A DNA stretch of 64,000 nucleotides from Trabulsiella guamensis ATCC 49490 (GTDB lineage: Bacteria; Pseudomonadota; Gammaproteobacteria; Enterobacterales; Enterobacteriaceae), in contig NZ_JMTB01000114.1 of assembly GCF_000734965.1 (NCBI RefSeq), positions 1 through 64,000 of the forward strand. The letters are read 5' to 3'. Both the position numbers and the translations under genes were made by a program. The notes below the pieces were generated by a model. The model ran no database searches. It was not told the origin of the DNA and worked only from the letters and a program-made list of their open reading frames with translations. This document shows positions 1 to 9,462 of the stretch, piece by piece (the stretch's first letter is position 1; the number at the start of each line of letters is the position of its first letter).

Positions 1-21
1 GTCTGTCAAAAGCTCGCAGCA

Positions 22-528
22 CTATTGCTGTTTTAACCACGCCAGAATGAACGCCACAATCTCGTCAGTATTATTCAAATCCAGAACCGGGCTCTGAACT
101 GCCAAAGGAACATCACTGGCGATGGCGATCACATGCTCATCAAGCACTAATTCTTTTGCGTCGTGACTACCGCCCTTTCTGAAAAGCATAATTTTTGCCA
201 CTGGTTCGTGCTTAAATCCCTCGACAAGAACCAGATCCAGCGTCGAGGCATCCATTCTGCTGACGAGCCAGTTAAGATCCAGCTCAGGTTCTTCCGGCGT
301 TTCAGTCATGAGCGCCCAGCGTTGTGCACTGGCCACAATAGTCTGGGCGGCGCCAGCCTTGCGCAATTCATAACTGTCCTTACCTGGCGTATCAACATCC
401 ATATTGTGATGCGTATGTTTTATCAGTCCTGGACGCACACCGGCTGCACACAGCGCAGGGATTAGCTTTTTAAGCAGGGTTGTTTTGCCCGTTCCGCTCC
501 AGGCGGCAACCGCAAGTAGTGGAATCAT
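22..528 (-). CDS. mobB: Molybdopterin-guanine dinucleotide biosynthesis adapter MobB
   Basis: GTP-binding cytoplasmic adapter that assists MobA in adding GMP to molybdopterin, giving the bis-MGD cofactor of enzymes such as the formate dehydrogenase in this window. The 168 residues are close to the E. coli length. The P-loop SGTGKTT is at residues 11-17, and a His-rich [15 protein letters not shown] stretch follows at about 38-52. The start codon overlaps the mobA stop by 4 nt (ATGA), so the two are probably translationally coupled. The dispensability of mobB in E. coli is known from that system; nothing unusual is seen here. Confidence 0.95.
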   Translation of the reverse strand: MIPLLAVAAWSGTGKTTLLKKLIPALCAAGVRPGLIKHTHHNMDVDTPGKDSYELRKAGAAQTIVASAQRWALMTETPEEPELDLNWLVSRMDASTLDLVLVEGFKHEPVAKIMLFRKGGSHDAKELVLDEHVIAIASDVPLAVQSPVLDLNNTDEIVAFILAWLKQQ

Positions 529-1112
529 GCCTTCTCCTGCCAGCGGGCGAGATCTTCTGGCGTATTCACGTTTGCAAACGCTGGTTTAAGGTGACTCAAA
601 TCCACACTGTGCCCGCCGTTTTCACGCATAAAAACCATTACCCTGCGCTCGCCTCGCGCCAGATAGTCAGCCAAAGCCGGAATAATACGGCGATGCATTA
701 ACGCGATAGTTGGATGATCGCGTTCGCCATCATGAACCCATACGACAGGCGCATCGTGTCGTTTATCCTGTAGACACGCTGCCAGTGTCTGAGGGATATG
801 AGGGGTATCGCAAGGGCAAAACAGGAACCATTCATTGTCACTGCAGTGCTGCATTACCGAAAGCATACCCGCTAATGGCCCGGGGTAATCCGCCAGGCCG
901 TCCTGAATAACCAGAAGACCACTTTCCTGATAAATTTCCAGATTTCGGTTAGCGCTAATAACCACAGACGCGACCTGTGGTGCCAGTGTATCAGCAACAT
1001 GTTTCCAGAGCGGTTTACCGTTCAGCATCAGCAATCCTTTATCCTGGCCGCCCATGCGCGATGCTTTTCCTCCTGCCAGTATCACTCCGGTCACCGGTCC
1101 TAATGCATTCAC
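525..1112 (-). CDS. mobA: Molybdenum cofactor guanylyltransferase MobA
   Basis: Transfers GMP from GTP to Mo-molybdopterin to form the guanine dinucleotide cofactor. The 195 residues match the E. coli length. The nucleotidyltransferase signature [15 protein letters not shown] (residues 12-26) contains the expected Arg19, Asp24 and Lys25. The FCPCDTP motif of the metal/GTP site and the [15 protein letters not shown] segment are also typical. It is the first gene of the mobAB pair, divergent from yihD, with only about 70 nt between them for both promoters. Confidence 0.96.
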   Translation of the reverse strand: MNALGPVTGVILAGGKASRMGGQDKGLLMLNGKPLWKHVADTLAPQVASVVISANRNLEIYQESGLLVIQDGLADYPGPLAGMLSVMQHCSDNEWFLFCPCDTPHIPQTLAACLQDKRHDAPVVWVHDGERDHPTIALMHRRIIPALADYLARGERRVMVFMRENGGHSVDLSHLKPAFANVNTPEDLARWQEKA

Positions 1113-1181
1113 CAGTATCGCCTCTTTTATTGTGGGATTGACCCTGTTACCGTGTCTCTCTCAAGAGTAAGGAGCACGACC

Positions 1182-1451
1182 ATGAAATGTAAACGTCTGA
1201 ACGAAGTTATTGAACTTCTCCAGCCAGCCTGGCAAAAAGAGCCGGAACTGAATCTTATGCAATTTTTGCAGAAACTGGCGAAGGAGTCAGGTTATGACGG
1301 TGAACTGGCTGATTTATCCGATGATATTCTGATCTATCACCTGAAAATGCGCGACTCCAGCAAAGATGCCGTCATTCCTGGCATTCAAAAAGATTACGAA
1401 GAAGACTTCAAAACGGCGCTGTTACGCGCCCGCGGTGTTATTAAAGAGTAA
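1182..1451 (+). CDS. yihD: Conserved small protein YihD
   Basis: 89-residue cytoplasmic protein of the DUF1040 family with no established biochemical role. I chose the ATG at 1182 because AAGGAG lies just upstream (about 1169-1174) and the product then begins [14 protein letters not shown], as in E. coli. A start 30 nt upstream is possible but has no ribosome binding site. The gene has the conserved position between mobA and srkA and is probably monocistronic. Confidence 0.93.
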   Translation: MKCKRLNEVIELLQPAWQKEPELNLMQFLQKLAKESGYDGELADLSDDILIYHLKMRDSSKDAVIPGIQKDYEEDFKTALLRARGVIKE

Positions 1452-1525
1452 AACCTTGTAAGCAGAGCCACCGAAATTGCTGTGAAATGATATCCTGAAT
1501 TATTCGTATCGTTTTCGGGAACAGG

Positions 1526-2512
1526 ATGAACGACAAGGCTTTCACATTCCAGACACTTCACCCGGATACCATCATGGATGCACTGTTTGATCAGGGGATT
1601 CGGGTGGATTCGGGTCTCACTCCTTTAAACAGTTATGAGAACCGTGTCTATCAATTTCAGGATGAAGATCGTCACCGTTATGTGGTGAAGTTTTATCGTC
1701 CTGAGCGCTGGTCCGCAGAGCAAATTCTTGAAGAACATCAGTTTGCACTGGAGCTGGAGCAGGATGACGTCCCCGTTGCCGCACCGCTCGTCTTTAACCA
1801 TCAGAGCCTGCTGACACATCAGGGCTTTTATTACGCCATATTTCCCAGCCTCGGTGGGCGCCAGTTTGAGTCGGATAACCTTGACCAGATGGAGTGGGTT
1901 GGACGCTATCTTGGCCGGATACATCAGACCGCGCGTAAAAAACGCTTCGTGGTCCGGCCGGATATGGGCGTCACAGAGTATCTGATTGAGCCTCGCCAGA
2001 TTTTCGAAACTGCTCCCCTTATTCCCGGTAGCTTAAAAGCGGCTTTTCTTGCAGCAACGGATTCGCTCATTGATGCTGTCATGGCGCAATGGCATGGTCG
2101 GTTTAATACGCTGCGTTTACATGGTGATTGCCATGCAGGCAATATTCTCTGGCGCGACGGCCCGTTATTTGTGGATCTCGATGATGCCCGCAACGGCCCG
2201 GCCGTCCAGGATTTATGGATGCTGCTAAACGGTGACAAAGCTGAGCAGCGTATGCAGCTGGAGATGATCATTGAAGCATATGAAGAATTTAATGCCTTCA
2301 ATACCGATGAGATCGCCCTCATAGAACCTTTACGTGCCATGCGTATGGTTTACTATCTGGCATGGTTGATCAGACGCTGGGACGATCCTGCCTTTCCCAG
2401 AAATTTTCCGTGGTTAACCGGGGAAGATTACTGGCGTAAGCAGATCGCAACTTTTCTAGAGCAGGTGAAGGTTCTGCAGGAACCCCCTCTTCAATTAACG
2501 CCAATGTATTAA
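1526..2512 (+). CDS. srkA: Stress response kinase A (Ser/Thr protein kinase)
   Basis: Aminoglycoside-phosphotransferase-fold protein kinase (RdoA/YihE) that protects E. coli cells from stress-induced death and is part of the Cpx regulon there. The 328 residues are full length. The catalytic HGDCHAGN loop is at residues 199-206, giving Asp201 as the likely catalytic base, and the metal-binding FVDLDDARNGP follows at about 216. It lies 27 nt upstream of dsbA, the usual srkA-dsbA operon. The cpxRA genes that control this pair in E. coli are in the same window at 53-55 kb. Confidence 0.96.
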   Translation: MNDKAFTFQTLHPDTIMDALFDQGIRVDSGLTPLNSYENRVYQFQDEDRHRYVVKFYRPERWSAEQILEEHQFALELEQDDVPVAAPLVFNHQSLLTHQGFYYAIFPSLGGRQFESDNLDQMEWVGRYLGRIHQTARKKRFVVRPDMGVTEYLIEPRQIFETAPLIPGSLKAAFLAATDSLIDAVMAQWHGRFNTLRLHGDCHAGNILWRDGPLFVDLDDARNGPAVQDLWMLLNGDKAEQRMQLEMIIEAYEEFNAFNTDEIALIEPLRAMRMVYYLAWLIRRWDDPAFPRNFPWLTGEDYWRKQIATFLEQVKVLQEPPLQLTPMY

Positions 2513-2539
2513 TTTGATATTTCAGGAGAGAATGACATC

Positions 2540-3163
2540 ATGAAAAAAATTTGGCTGGCGCTGGCCGGTATGATTCTGGCATTTAGCGCATCCGCAGCGC
2601 AGATCACCGACGGTAAACAATACATTACCCTCGATAAGCCGGTTGCAGGAGAGCCTCAGGTACTCGAGTTCTTCTCCTTTTATTGCCCGCACTGTTATCA
2701 GTTTGAGGAAGTGTTGCACGTTTCCGATACCGTGAAGAAAAAGCTGCCGGAAGGCACCAAAATGACCAAATATCACGTCGAATTCCTCGGACCGTTGGGT
2801 AAAGAGATGACCCAGGCATGGGCTGTAGCGATGGCGCTGGGCGTAGAAGACAAAATCACTGCACCGATGTTTGAAGCTGTGCAAAAAACACAGACTGTGC
2901 AGACGGTAGCAGATATCCGTAAAGTGTTCGTGGATGCCGGTGTGAAGGGTGAAGAATACGACGCAGCATGGAACAGCTTTGTGGTGAAATCGCTGGTTGC
3001 TCAGCAGGAAAAAGCGGCGGCAGATCTTCAGTTGCAGGGGGTCCCGGCAATGTTCGTTAACGGTAAATATCAGCTGAATCCGCAGGGCATGGATACCAGC
3101 AGTATGGATATTTTTGTTCAGCAATATGCCGACACAGCGAAACAACTGGTCGAGAAGAAATAA
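2540..3163 (+). CDS. dsbA: Periplasmic thiol:disulfide oxidoreductase DsbA
   Basis: Introduces disulfide bonds into exported proteins and is reoxidised by DsbB. A signal peptide occupies residues 1-19, ending SASA before AQ. The thioredoxin-like active site CPHC is at residues 49-52 (30-33 of the mature protein), with the cis-Pro loop GVPAMF near 172. The 207 residues are one fewer than E. coli DsbA, the change falling in the segment after YHVEFLG. It has a ribosome binding site (AGGAGAG) and is the distal gene of srkA-dsbA. The E. coli neighbour yihF is absent; the next gene is the convergent yihG. Confidence 0.97.
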   Translation: MKKIWLALAGMILAFSASAAQITDGKQYITLDKPVAGEPQVLEFFSFYCPHCYQFEEVLHVSDTVKKKLPEGTKMTKYHVEFLGPLGKEMTQAWAVAMALGVEDKITAPMFEAVQKTQTVQTVADIRKVFVDAGVKGEEYDAAWNSFVVKSLVAQQEKAAADLQLQGVPAMFVNGKYQLNPQGMDTSSMDIFVQQYADTAKQLVEKK

Positions 3164-3165
3164 AC

Positions 3166-3194
3166 AAAAACGCCGGTCAATGACCGGCGTTTTT
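3166..3194. terminator. Bidirectional terminator between dsbA and yihG
   Basis: Perfect 9-bp stem CGCCGGTCA/TGACCGGCG (3171-3179 and 3181-3189) flanked by A5 on the left and T5 on the right, so it can terminate both convergent genes. The yihG stop codon (complement of 3177-3179) lies inside the stem. Confidence 0.9.
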
Positions 3195-4085
3195 ACAGGC
3201 AGATTTAATCGCTTCTATCTGAATATCTTTTTCATTCCACAGGGTATTCAGCCACAGCTGGAAACGGCGCTTAAAATTCTTATCGTTAACGTAGTCACCG
3301 TGTAAATCCTCAGCCACTGGCTCCATATTGATACGCACCACAATCCGGGTTAACCGGCCGGAAATCATATCAAAAAACGGTGTTTTATCATTTTCCGGGT
3401 AGCACAGCGTAACATTTAACAGTTTATCGAATTGCGAGCCCAGCACGTTTAACGCCATGGCAATACCCGCCGCTTTTGGCGGTAACAGATTCTTGTATGG
3501 CGAACGTGTCTGGCGCTTTTTCTCTTCGGTAAAACGAGAGCCTTCCACAAAATTCACAATCGTGGTGGGATGCGCGCGGAATTTCTCACACGAGCGGCGT
3601 GTGGTTTCGACATCTTTTCCACGGCGTTCCGGATGACGAATCAGATAGCTTCTGGAATAGCGACGCATAAAAGGCATATCCAGCGCCCAACACGCCAGAC
3701 CAATAAAAGGCACCCATGCCAGCTGCTGTTTCAGAAAGTATTTATTCATCGGAATATGCTTGCGGAACAGTACGCACAACACCACGATATCGGCCCAGCT
3801 ATGGTGGTTACAAATCAGCAGATACCAGTTTTTTTTATTCAGCCCTTCAAGCCCTTCAATATCCCATTTCAGCCAGGGATTAAGGTGCAACAGCATCGCC
3901 AGACCTTCACACCAGCAATACATCATGAAATTGCAAAAAGCCGAGATCGAACGCCAGACGGCTGGAACGGGCAAAAGAAGTTTAATCATCCCGGCAAGAA
4001 TGATCGGCACGGAACACAGCACTGTGACCAGAATAGTAAGAATAACGCTAAGCAGGAGCGTTAAAAGAGCGAGTAATCTCGACAT
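3177..4085 (-). CDS. yihG: Membrane acyltransferase YihG (1-acylglycerol-3-phosphate acyltransferase family)
   Basis: PlsC-family acyltransferase; the E. coli protein is reported as a second lysophosphatidate acyltransferase of phospholipid synthesis. The N-terminus has hydrophobic membrane segments (about residues 5-40). The acyltransferase NHHSWAD motif (NHx4D) is near residue 92, and the FVEGSRFT substrate-binding motif is near 178. The 302 residues are similar to the ~310 of E. coli, with a shorter start. It converges on dsbA and is divergent from polA. Confidence 0.94.
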   Translation of the reverse strand: MSRLLALLTLLLSVILTILVTVLCSVPIILAGMIKLLLPVPAVWRSISAFCNFMMYCWCEGLAMLLHLNPWLKWDIEGLEGLNKKNWYLLICNHHSWADIVVLCVLFRKHIPMNKYFLKQQLAWVPFIGLACWALDMPFMRRYSRSYLIRHPERRGKDVETTRRSCEKFRAHPTTIVNFVEGSRFTEEKKRQTRSPYKNLLPPKAAGIAMALNVLGSQFDKLLNVTLCYPENDKTPFFDMISGRLTRIVVRINMEPVAEDLHGDYVNDKNFKRRFQLWLNTLWNEKDIQIEAIKSACKNAGH

Positions 4086-4480
4086 AGTTCATTATTTCAG
4101 ATAGTTAGCCACACAACGTGCTCTGAGACCCGGCACAGGGGGCTGATTTTATCAGAAAATGCACACTATGATGGGGCTTCGCGGGTGAGAAAAATAAATA
4201 TTACTTATATCCACATGGAACAAATTGTCATCGTTTTGTTTTATAGCGGCTTGATCATATTATAATTTATTGAAATATTTGACTTAATTTAATCCCCCGT
4301 GACGTTGTGACTATGGTTTTATTAGTCATCACAATTCTATGCACAAACTTATCCACAGGTGAGTTTTGCGAGCGATCTTCTGGATCTGCAAATCTTCTCA
4401 ACAAATGTGGCGAAAAATTCATGTTTTCAGTCCGTCTGTGGCATCCTTTACCCCTATTCTGAAAAACAGGCACGGAAATT
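4086..4480. promoter_or_regulatory. yihG-polA intergenic region with DnaA box
   Basis: This 395-nt stretch holds no convincing gene. A perfect DnaA box TTATCCACA lies at 4349-4357 and a one-mismatch version (ATATCCACA) at 4207-4215. A TATAAT at 4261-4266 with a weak TTGTTT 19 nt upstream could be a polA promoter. DnaA has been reported to stimulate polA expression in E. coli, so the boxes may be functional; here that is inference. Confidence 0.55.
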
Positions 4481-7267
4481 ATGGTTCAGATCCCTCAAAA
4501 CCCACTCATTCTTGTTGATGGCTCTTCCTACCTCTACCGGGCGTATCATGCGTTTCCTCCGCTGACGAACAGTGCAGGCGAACCCACCGGAGCGATGTAT
4601 GGTGTGCTGAACATGTTGCGCAGCCTGATCATGCAGTACCAGCCTACCCATGCGGCGGTTGTTTTTGATGCGAAAGGTAAAACCTTCCGTGACGAACTAT
4701 TTGAACATTACAAATCCCATCGCCCGCCGATGCCGGACGATCTTCGTGCGCAGATCGAGCCACTACATGCGATGGTAAAAGCAATGGGGTTACCGCTGAT
4801 GGCTGTCTCTGGCGTTGAGGCGGATGATGTTATCGGCACCCTGGCGCGTGAAGCCGAAAAAATGGGCCGCCCGGTGTTGATCAGCACCGGTGATAAAGAC
4901 ATGGCGCAGTTAGTCACGCCAGGTATCACGCTTATCAATACCATGACCAATACCATCCTTGGTCCTGAAGAGGTGGTAACGAAGTATGGCGTACCGCCAG
5001 AACTTATTATCGATTTCCTCGCATTGATGGGGGATTCTTCAGATAACATCCCTGGTGTACCGGGCGTTGGCGAGAAAACGGCGCAGGCGTTGCTGCAAGG
5101 GTTAGGTGGTCTGGATACGCTGTTTTCTGAGCCAGAAAAAATCGCCGGGCTGACCTTCCGTGGTGCGAAAACCATGGCGGCGAAGTTGCAACAGAATGAG
5201 GAAATGGCCCGTCTTTCCTATCAACTGGCTACCATCAAAACGGATGTTGAACTGGAACTGACCTGTGAACAACTGGAAGTCCAGCAGCCGATCGCCGATG
5301 AACTGTTGAGCCTGTTCAGAAAATATGAATTCAAGCGCTGGACGGCAGACGTCGAAGCTGGCAAATGGTTACAGGCCAAAGGCGCCAAACCTGCAGCAAA
5401 ACCGCAAGAGACGCTGGTGATTGAAGCTGAGCCAGAAGCACCTGTTTCAGCACTGTCAGCCGAAAACTATGTCACCATTCTTGACGAAGAGACGCTAAAA
5501 AGCTGGATCGAAAAACTGAAAAAAGCGCCGCTCTTTGCCTTCGATACGGAAACAGACAGCCTGGATAACGTCAGCGCCAATATGGTTGGGCTCTCTTTTG
5601 CAACTGAACCTGGCGTTGCCGCGTATGTGCCGGTTGCCCATGATTACCTCGACGCGCCAGCGCAAATCCCACGAGATCGGGTTCTGGAATTATTAAAACC
5701 GCTACTGGAAGATGAAAAGAGCCTGAAAGTGGGGCAGAACCTGAAATACGACCGGGGGATCCTGCAAAATTATGGCATCGAGCTGCGTGGTATTGCCTAT
5801 GACACCATGCTGGAATCGTACACGCTGGACAGCGTTGCGGGTCGCCATGATATGGACAGCCTTTCCGATCGCTGGTTGAAACACAAAACCATCACTTTTG
5901 AAGAAATTGCCGGTAAGGGCAAAAATCAGCTCACGTTTAATCAGATAGCGCTTGAAGAGGCGGGACGTTACGCGGCAGAAGACGCGGATGTTACTCTGCA
6001 ATTGCACCTGAAAATGTGGCCGAAGCTGCAACAGGATAAAGGACCGCTGAATGTCTTTCAGAACATTGAAATGCCGCTGGTGCCAGTGCTTTCACGCGTA
6101 GAACGTAACGGCGTAAAAATCGACCCTGTGGTGCTGCACAAGCATTCAGAAGAGATTGCTAAACGGCTGGTGGAACTGGAGCAGAAGGCGCACGACATCG
6201 CCGGAGAGCCATTTAACCTCTCTTCCACCAAGCAACTGCAAACGATTCTGTTCGAAAAACAGGGCATTAAGCCGCTGAAGAAAACACCTGGCGGTGCGCC
6301 ATCGACGTCGGAAGAGGTGCTGGAAGAGCTGGCCCTGGATTACCCGCTGCCGAAAGTCATTCTGGAATATCGTGGTCTGGCGAAGCTGAAATCGACCTAC
6401 ACCGACAAGCTGCCGTTGATGATCAACCCGAAAACCAGCCGTGTGCACACCTCTTATCACCAGGCGGTAACGGCAACCGGGCGTTTATCTTCTACAGATC
6501 CGAACCTGCAAAATATTCCTGTGCGTAATGACGAAGGGCGCCGCATTCGTCAGGCATTTATTGCCCCTGACGATTACCTGATCGTTTCTGCTGACTACTC
6601 GCAGATTGAGCTGCGTATTATGGCGCATCTGTCGCGTGATAAGGGGTTGCTGAAAGCATTTGCTGAGGGGAAAGACATTCACCGCGCCACGGCGGCGGAA
6701 GTCTTTGGCCTGCCGCTGGAGAGTGTCACTGGCGAACAGCGCCGCAGCGCGAAGGCGATCAACTTTGGCCTGATTTATGGCATGAGTGCGTTTGGTTTGT
6801 CCCGTCAGCTCAATATTCCGCGCAAAGAGTCGCAGAAATATATGGATCTCTACTTCGAACGTTACCCGGGCGTACTGGAATATATGGAGCGCACCCGCGC
6901 ACAGGCGAAAGAGATGGGCTACGTTGAAACCCTTGAAGGGCGTCGCCTCTATCTGCCGGACATCAAATCCAGTAACGCGGCGCGTCGCGCTGGAGCGGAA
7001 CGTGCCGCGATTAACGCACCTATGCAAGGAACCGCCGCGGATATCATTAAGCGTGCAATGATCGCTGTGGATGCCTGGCTGCAAAAAGAGCAACCCCGCG
7101 TGCGTATGATCATGCAGGTACACGATGAACTGGTGTTCGAAGTGCACAAAGATGAGCTTGAGGCGGTATCGAAGAAAATTCACGAGCTGATGGAAAACAG
7201 CACAACGCTGGATGTTCCGCTGCTTGTGGAAGTCGGTAGTGGCGAAAATTGGGATCAGGCCCACTAA
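4481..7267 (+). CDS. polA: DNA polymerase I
   Basis: Fills gaps in repair and removes RNA primers. The 928 residues equal the E. coli length. Domains in order are 5'-3' exonuclease (about 1-323), 3'-5' exonuclease (324-517; FDTETDS with Asp355 and Glu357) and polymerase (521-928). Polymerase motif A, DYSQIELR, gives Asp705; motif B is [14 protein letters not shown]; motif [10 protein letters not shown], gives Asp882. All metal ligands are intact. The gene starts at ATG 4481, and spf follows about 150 nt downstream as in E. coli. Confidence 0.98.
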   Translation: MVQIPQNPLILVDGSSYLYRAYHAFPPLTNSAGEPTGAMYGVLNMLRSLIMQYQPTHAAVVFDAKGKTFRDELFEHYKSHRPPMPDDLRAQIEPLHAMVKAMGLPLMAVSGVEADDVIGTLAREAEKMGRPVLISTGDKDMAQLVTPGITLINTMTNTILGPEEVVTKYGVPPELIIDFLALMGDSSDNIPGVPGVGEKTAQALLQGLGGLDTLFSEPEKIAGLTFRGAKTMAAKLQQNEEMARLSYQLATIKTDVELELTCEQLEVQQPIADELLSLFRKYEFKRWTADVEAGKWLQAKGAKPAAKPQETLVIEAEPEAPVSALSAENYVTILDEETLKSWIEKLKKAPLFAFDTETDSLDNVSANMVGLSFATEPGVAAYVPVAHDYLDAPAQIPRDRVLELLKPLLEDEKSLKVGQNLKYDRGILQNYGIELRGIAYDTMLESYTLDSVAGRHDMDSLSDRWLKHKTITFEEIAGKGKNQLTFNQIALEEAGRYAAEDADVTLQLHLKMWPKLQQDKGPLNVFQNIEMPLVPVLSRVERNGVKIDPVVLHKHSEEIAKRLVELEQKAHDIAGEPFNLSSTKQLQTILFEKQGIKPLKKTPGGAPSTSEEVLEELALDYPLPKVILEYRGLAKLKSTYTDKLPLMINPKTSRVHTSYHQAVTATGRLSSTDPNLQNIPVRNDEGRRIRQAFIAPDDYLIVSADYSQIELRIMAHLSRDKGLLKAFAEGKDIHRATAAEVFGLPLESVTGEQRRSAKAINFGLIYGMSAFGLSRQLNIPRKESQKYMDLYFERYPGVLEYMERTRAQAKEMGYVETLEGRRLYLPDIKSSNAARRAGAERAAINAPMQGTAADIIKRAMIAVDAWLQKEQPRVRMIMQVHDELVFEVHKDELEAVSKKIHELMENSTTLDVPLLVEVGSGENWDQAH

Positions 7268-7414
7268 ATCGGCTTTCCTGACCGCGATTTTTTGTAACTT
7301 AGCAACATAACTTATCGCATTTTGTGATGGTTATTAGAATTTGCTATGTAAACAATGAAAAAAAACTACAAAAAGTGCTTTGTTACACGCACAAAAAAGA
7401 GTAGAGTTACTCGC

Positions 7415-7522
7415 GTAGGGTACAGAGGTAAGATGTTCTATCTTTCAGACCTTTTACTTCACGTAATCGGATTTGGCTGAATATTTAGCCGCCCCAGTCA
7501 TTTATGACTGGGGCGTTTTTTA
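7415..7522 (+). ncRNA. spf: Spot 42 sRNA
   Basis: Hfq-dependent sRNA that represses many catabolic genes and is itself repressed by CRP-cAMP in E. coli. The sequence begins GTAGGGTACAGAGGTAAGAT and ends in the GCCCCAGTCA...TGACTGGGGC terminator hairpin followed by T6. At 108 nt it is one base shorter than the E. coli RNA, in the TATTTAG tract. Its position between polA and engB is the conserved locus. Confidence 0.95.
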
Positions 7523-7550
7523 TTGCGCCAAAGAAAAAGCGCGCTCAGTG

Positions 7551-8180
7551 TTATTCTTCAGCCACCGCCTCTTCGGGAGGGATGTCGCTAAACCAGATGT
7601 CCAGCTTCTGGCGAAGCTTATCCACCCCCTGTTTTTTCAGGGAGGAGAATACTTCCACCTGCACGTCGCCGTTAAAGGCAATCACCGCTTCGCGAACCAT
7701 GTTGAGCTGCGCCTTACGCGCCCCGCTGGCCAGCTTGTCGGCTTTCGTCAGCAGAACCAGTACCGGAATGTTGCTGTCTACCGCCCACTCAATCATCTGC
7801 TGATCGAGATCTTTCAGGGGATGACGGATGTCCATCAGCACCACCAGACCTTTCAGGCACAGGCGTTTTTCCAGATATTCACCCAGTGCGCGTTGCCATT
7901 TCCGCTTCATCTCTTCCGGTACCTGGGCATAACCGTAGCCCGGCAGGTCGACCAGGCGCTTGCCTTCTGCCGTTTCGAACAGATTAATCAACTGCGTACG
8001 GCCTGGCGTTTTTGAGGTGCGGGCCAGGTTTTTCTGATTTGTCAGCGTATTCAGGGCGCTGGATTTACCCGCGTTGGAGCGGCCTGCAAACGCCACTTCG
8101 ATCCCGGTATCTTCCGGCAAGTGGCGAATATCCGGCGCGCTGGTGATAAAACGCGTCAGTTGATAATTGTAATTTGCCAA
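7551..8180 (-). CDS. engB: Ribosome biogenesis GTPase EngB (YihA/YsxC)
   Basis: Essential TRAFAC GTPase of large-subunit ribosome assembly and cell-cycle function. The 209 residues are full length. G1 is GRSNAGKSS (about residues 33-41), G3 is DLPGYG (about 79-84) and G4 is TKAD (about 145-148), so GTP binding looks intact. It is transcribed away from csrC and converges on spf. Confidence 0.96.
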   Translation of the reverse strand: MANYNYQLTRFITSAPDIRHLPEDTGIEVAFAGRSNAGKSSALNTLTNQKNLARTSKTPGRTQLINLFETAEGKRLVDLPGYGYAQVPEEMKRKWQRALGEYLEKRLCLKGLVVLMDIRHPLKDLDQQMIEWAVDSNIPVLVLLTKADKLASGARKAQLNMVREAVIAFNGDVQVEVFSSLKKQGVDKLRQKLDIWFSDIPPEEAVAEE

Positions 8181-8448
8181 AACGGTCGTCTCCGTTAATT
8201 CATGTTATTGCGGGGATTATACCTGAACCGGGGGAAAACGCTGTTTTTCCCGTTGTGGGGCTGTCAGAAAATGCCCTCGCCGCTGTGAGATTATTGCCCG
8301 AGTACTTATAAGAAATCTAAGAGAAGCCTCAGGTGACGGAATTTTTGAAATTAGAAAAATCAATGGGTTAGACTTAAGAAAAAATCCTAAAGATGAGATT
8401 TGGTCATTTTTTGACTTGTTAGTTTCCTGGAACACGGTAAAGTAGCTT
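8181..8448. promoter_or_regulatory. engB-csrC intergenic region with an AT-rich open frame
   Basis: This divergent region must hold the engB and csrC promoters. In E. coli csrC is activated by UvrY, but I could not assign a UvrY site with confidence. From about 8266 to a TAG at 8443-8445 the + strand has an uninterrupted frame rich in AT codons and without a start codon. It contains fragments such as RKINGLDLRKNP and DEIWSFFDLLVSW. It may be a decayed gene end or chance; I do not recognise it. Confidence 0.4.
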
Positions 8449-8694
8449 TCAACGGAGAGGACGCCGTTGGATAACAGACTCAGGACGAGGGTCAGGAGCG
8501 CCAGGAGGCGAAGACGAAAGGATTGTCAGGAAGACAAAACGTCCGGAGACGTTAGTGTAAGGATAAGGAACTGCACACGGAACGTTCACGCTAAGGGAAA
8601 GACAGGGTTCGTCGATAGCAGACAAGGAATGTGAAACCCGAATGGGTTGTGAGTCAAGAAAAAGGCGGCAGATTACTCTGTCGCCTTTTTTCTT
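8449..8694 (+). ncRNA. csrC: CsrC sRNA (CsrA-sequestering)
   Basis: Regulatory RNA that binds and titrates the CsrA protein. It has many GGA motifs in CAGGA/AGGA contexts (for example GGTCAGGAGCGCCAGGAGGC, GTCAGGAAGAC, CCGGAGACG). It ends in a hairpin pairing AGGCG.CAGA with TCTG.CGCCT, followed by a long T run at about 8686-8693. Length of about 245 nt and the location between engB and yihI match E. coli csrC. The exact 5' end is estimated. Confidence 0.88.
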
Positions 8695-8758
8695 TGTGCG
8701 GATTCTGCTAGATTCCGCCTCAATTCTATACTGAAAAAAAGCGTAAAGACCCACAATC

Positions 8759-9274
8759 ATGAAAAAACCGACATCCGCACCGCGCGGTAAAGCACCGGCA
8801 AAAAATCGCCGTAAAACGCGCGAAGAACTGAATCAGGAAGCCCGCGACCGTAAACGCGAGAAAAAGCATCGTGGTCACGCGGCGGGCAGCCGTGCGAATG
8901 GCGGGTCTGATGCATCGTCGAAAAAACAACAGCAGCAAAAAGATCCACGAATTGGCAGCAAAAAACCTATCGCGCTGGGCGTTACCGACGCGCCAGTGAC
9001 CAAGAAGCAGCACAAACCACAGAGCGAGAAACCTATGCTTTCACCGCAGGCTGAGCTGGATATGCTGGAAACTGATGAGCGCCTGGACGCGCTGCTGGAA
9101 CGACTGGAAGAAGGTGAAACCCTGAATGCTGAAGAGCAGTCATGGGTGGATGCCAAACTGGATCGTATCGATGAACTGATGCAGCAACTGGGTCTTTCCT
9201 ACGATGACGACGAGGAAGAAGACGAAGACAACGGCAAAGAAGATATGATGCGCTTGTTGAAAGGCGGAAACTAA
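8759..9274 (+). CDS. yihI: Der GTPase-activating protein YihI
   Basis: Stimulates the GTPase activity of Der (EngA), a ribosome assembly factor. The 171 residues divide into a very basic N-terminus ([15 protein letters not shown], about residues 20-34), a disordered Gln/Ser-rich linker, and the conserved segment [20 protein letters not shown] (residues 91-110). The tail is strongly acidic ([10 protein letters not shown]). The length is similar to E. coli (169). A small reading frame and hemN follow closely. Confidence 0.94.
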   Translation: MKKPTSAPRGKAPAKNRRKTREELNQEARDRKREKKHRGHAAGSRANGGSDASSKKQQQQKDPRIGSKKPIALGVTDAPVTKKQHKPQSEKPMLSPQAELDMLETDERLDALLERLEEGETLNAEEQSWVDAKLDRIDELMQQLGLSYDDDEEEDEDNGKEDMMRLLKGGN

Positions 9275-9277
9275 CAT

Positions 9278-9460
9278 TTGCATCCCGTTGGTCTTATTGT
9301 CCTGCTTATAACCCTTCCGGTTATATGTTATCTGGCGTGGTTATTCGTTAAACTACGAAGGTTGTCGCAGCAGCAAAAGTGGCTGCGCAACCGGCTGCTG
9401 AACCGTTATTCGGGCAGAGCGGTGCGTCGTACCCGCCAGCGACACCATCGGAAGGAGTGA
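9278..9460 (+). CDS. Small predicted membrane protein between yihI and hemN
   Basis: A 60-codon frame starting with TTG three nt after the yihI stop and ending 2 nt before the hemN ATG. The product has one hydrophobic segment (LIVLLITLPVICYLAWLFV, residues 6-24) followed by a strongly basic tail rich in Arg and Gln. This resembles the N-terminal anchor of DUF2489 proteins that sit beside yihI in other gammaproteobacteria, a comparison made from memory. The tight packing suggests translational coupling. The TTG start and lack of a clear ribosome binding site keep confidence low. Confidence 0.45.
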   Translation: MHPVGLIVLLITLPVICYLAWLFVKLRRLSQQQKWLRNRLLNRYSGRAVRRTRQRHHRKE

Positions 9461-9462
9461 AC

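Noticed and set aside
2522-3145. 207-codon frame on the minus strand opposite dsbA
   Set aside because: dsbA matches its family along the whole length with signal peptide and CPHC; the antisense frame is a shadow.
6485-7264. 259-codon frame on the minus strand opposite the polA polymerase domain
   Set aside because: It is antisense to the conserved motifs A, B and C, with no independent start signal.
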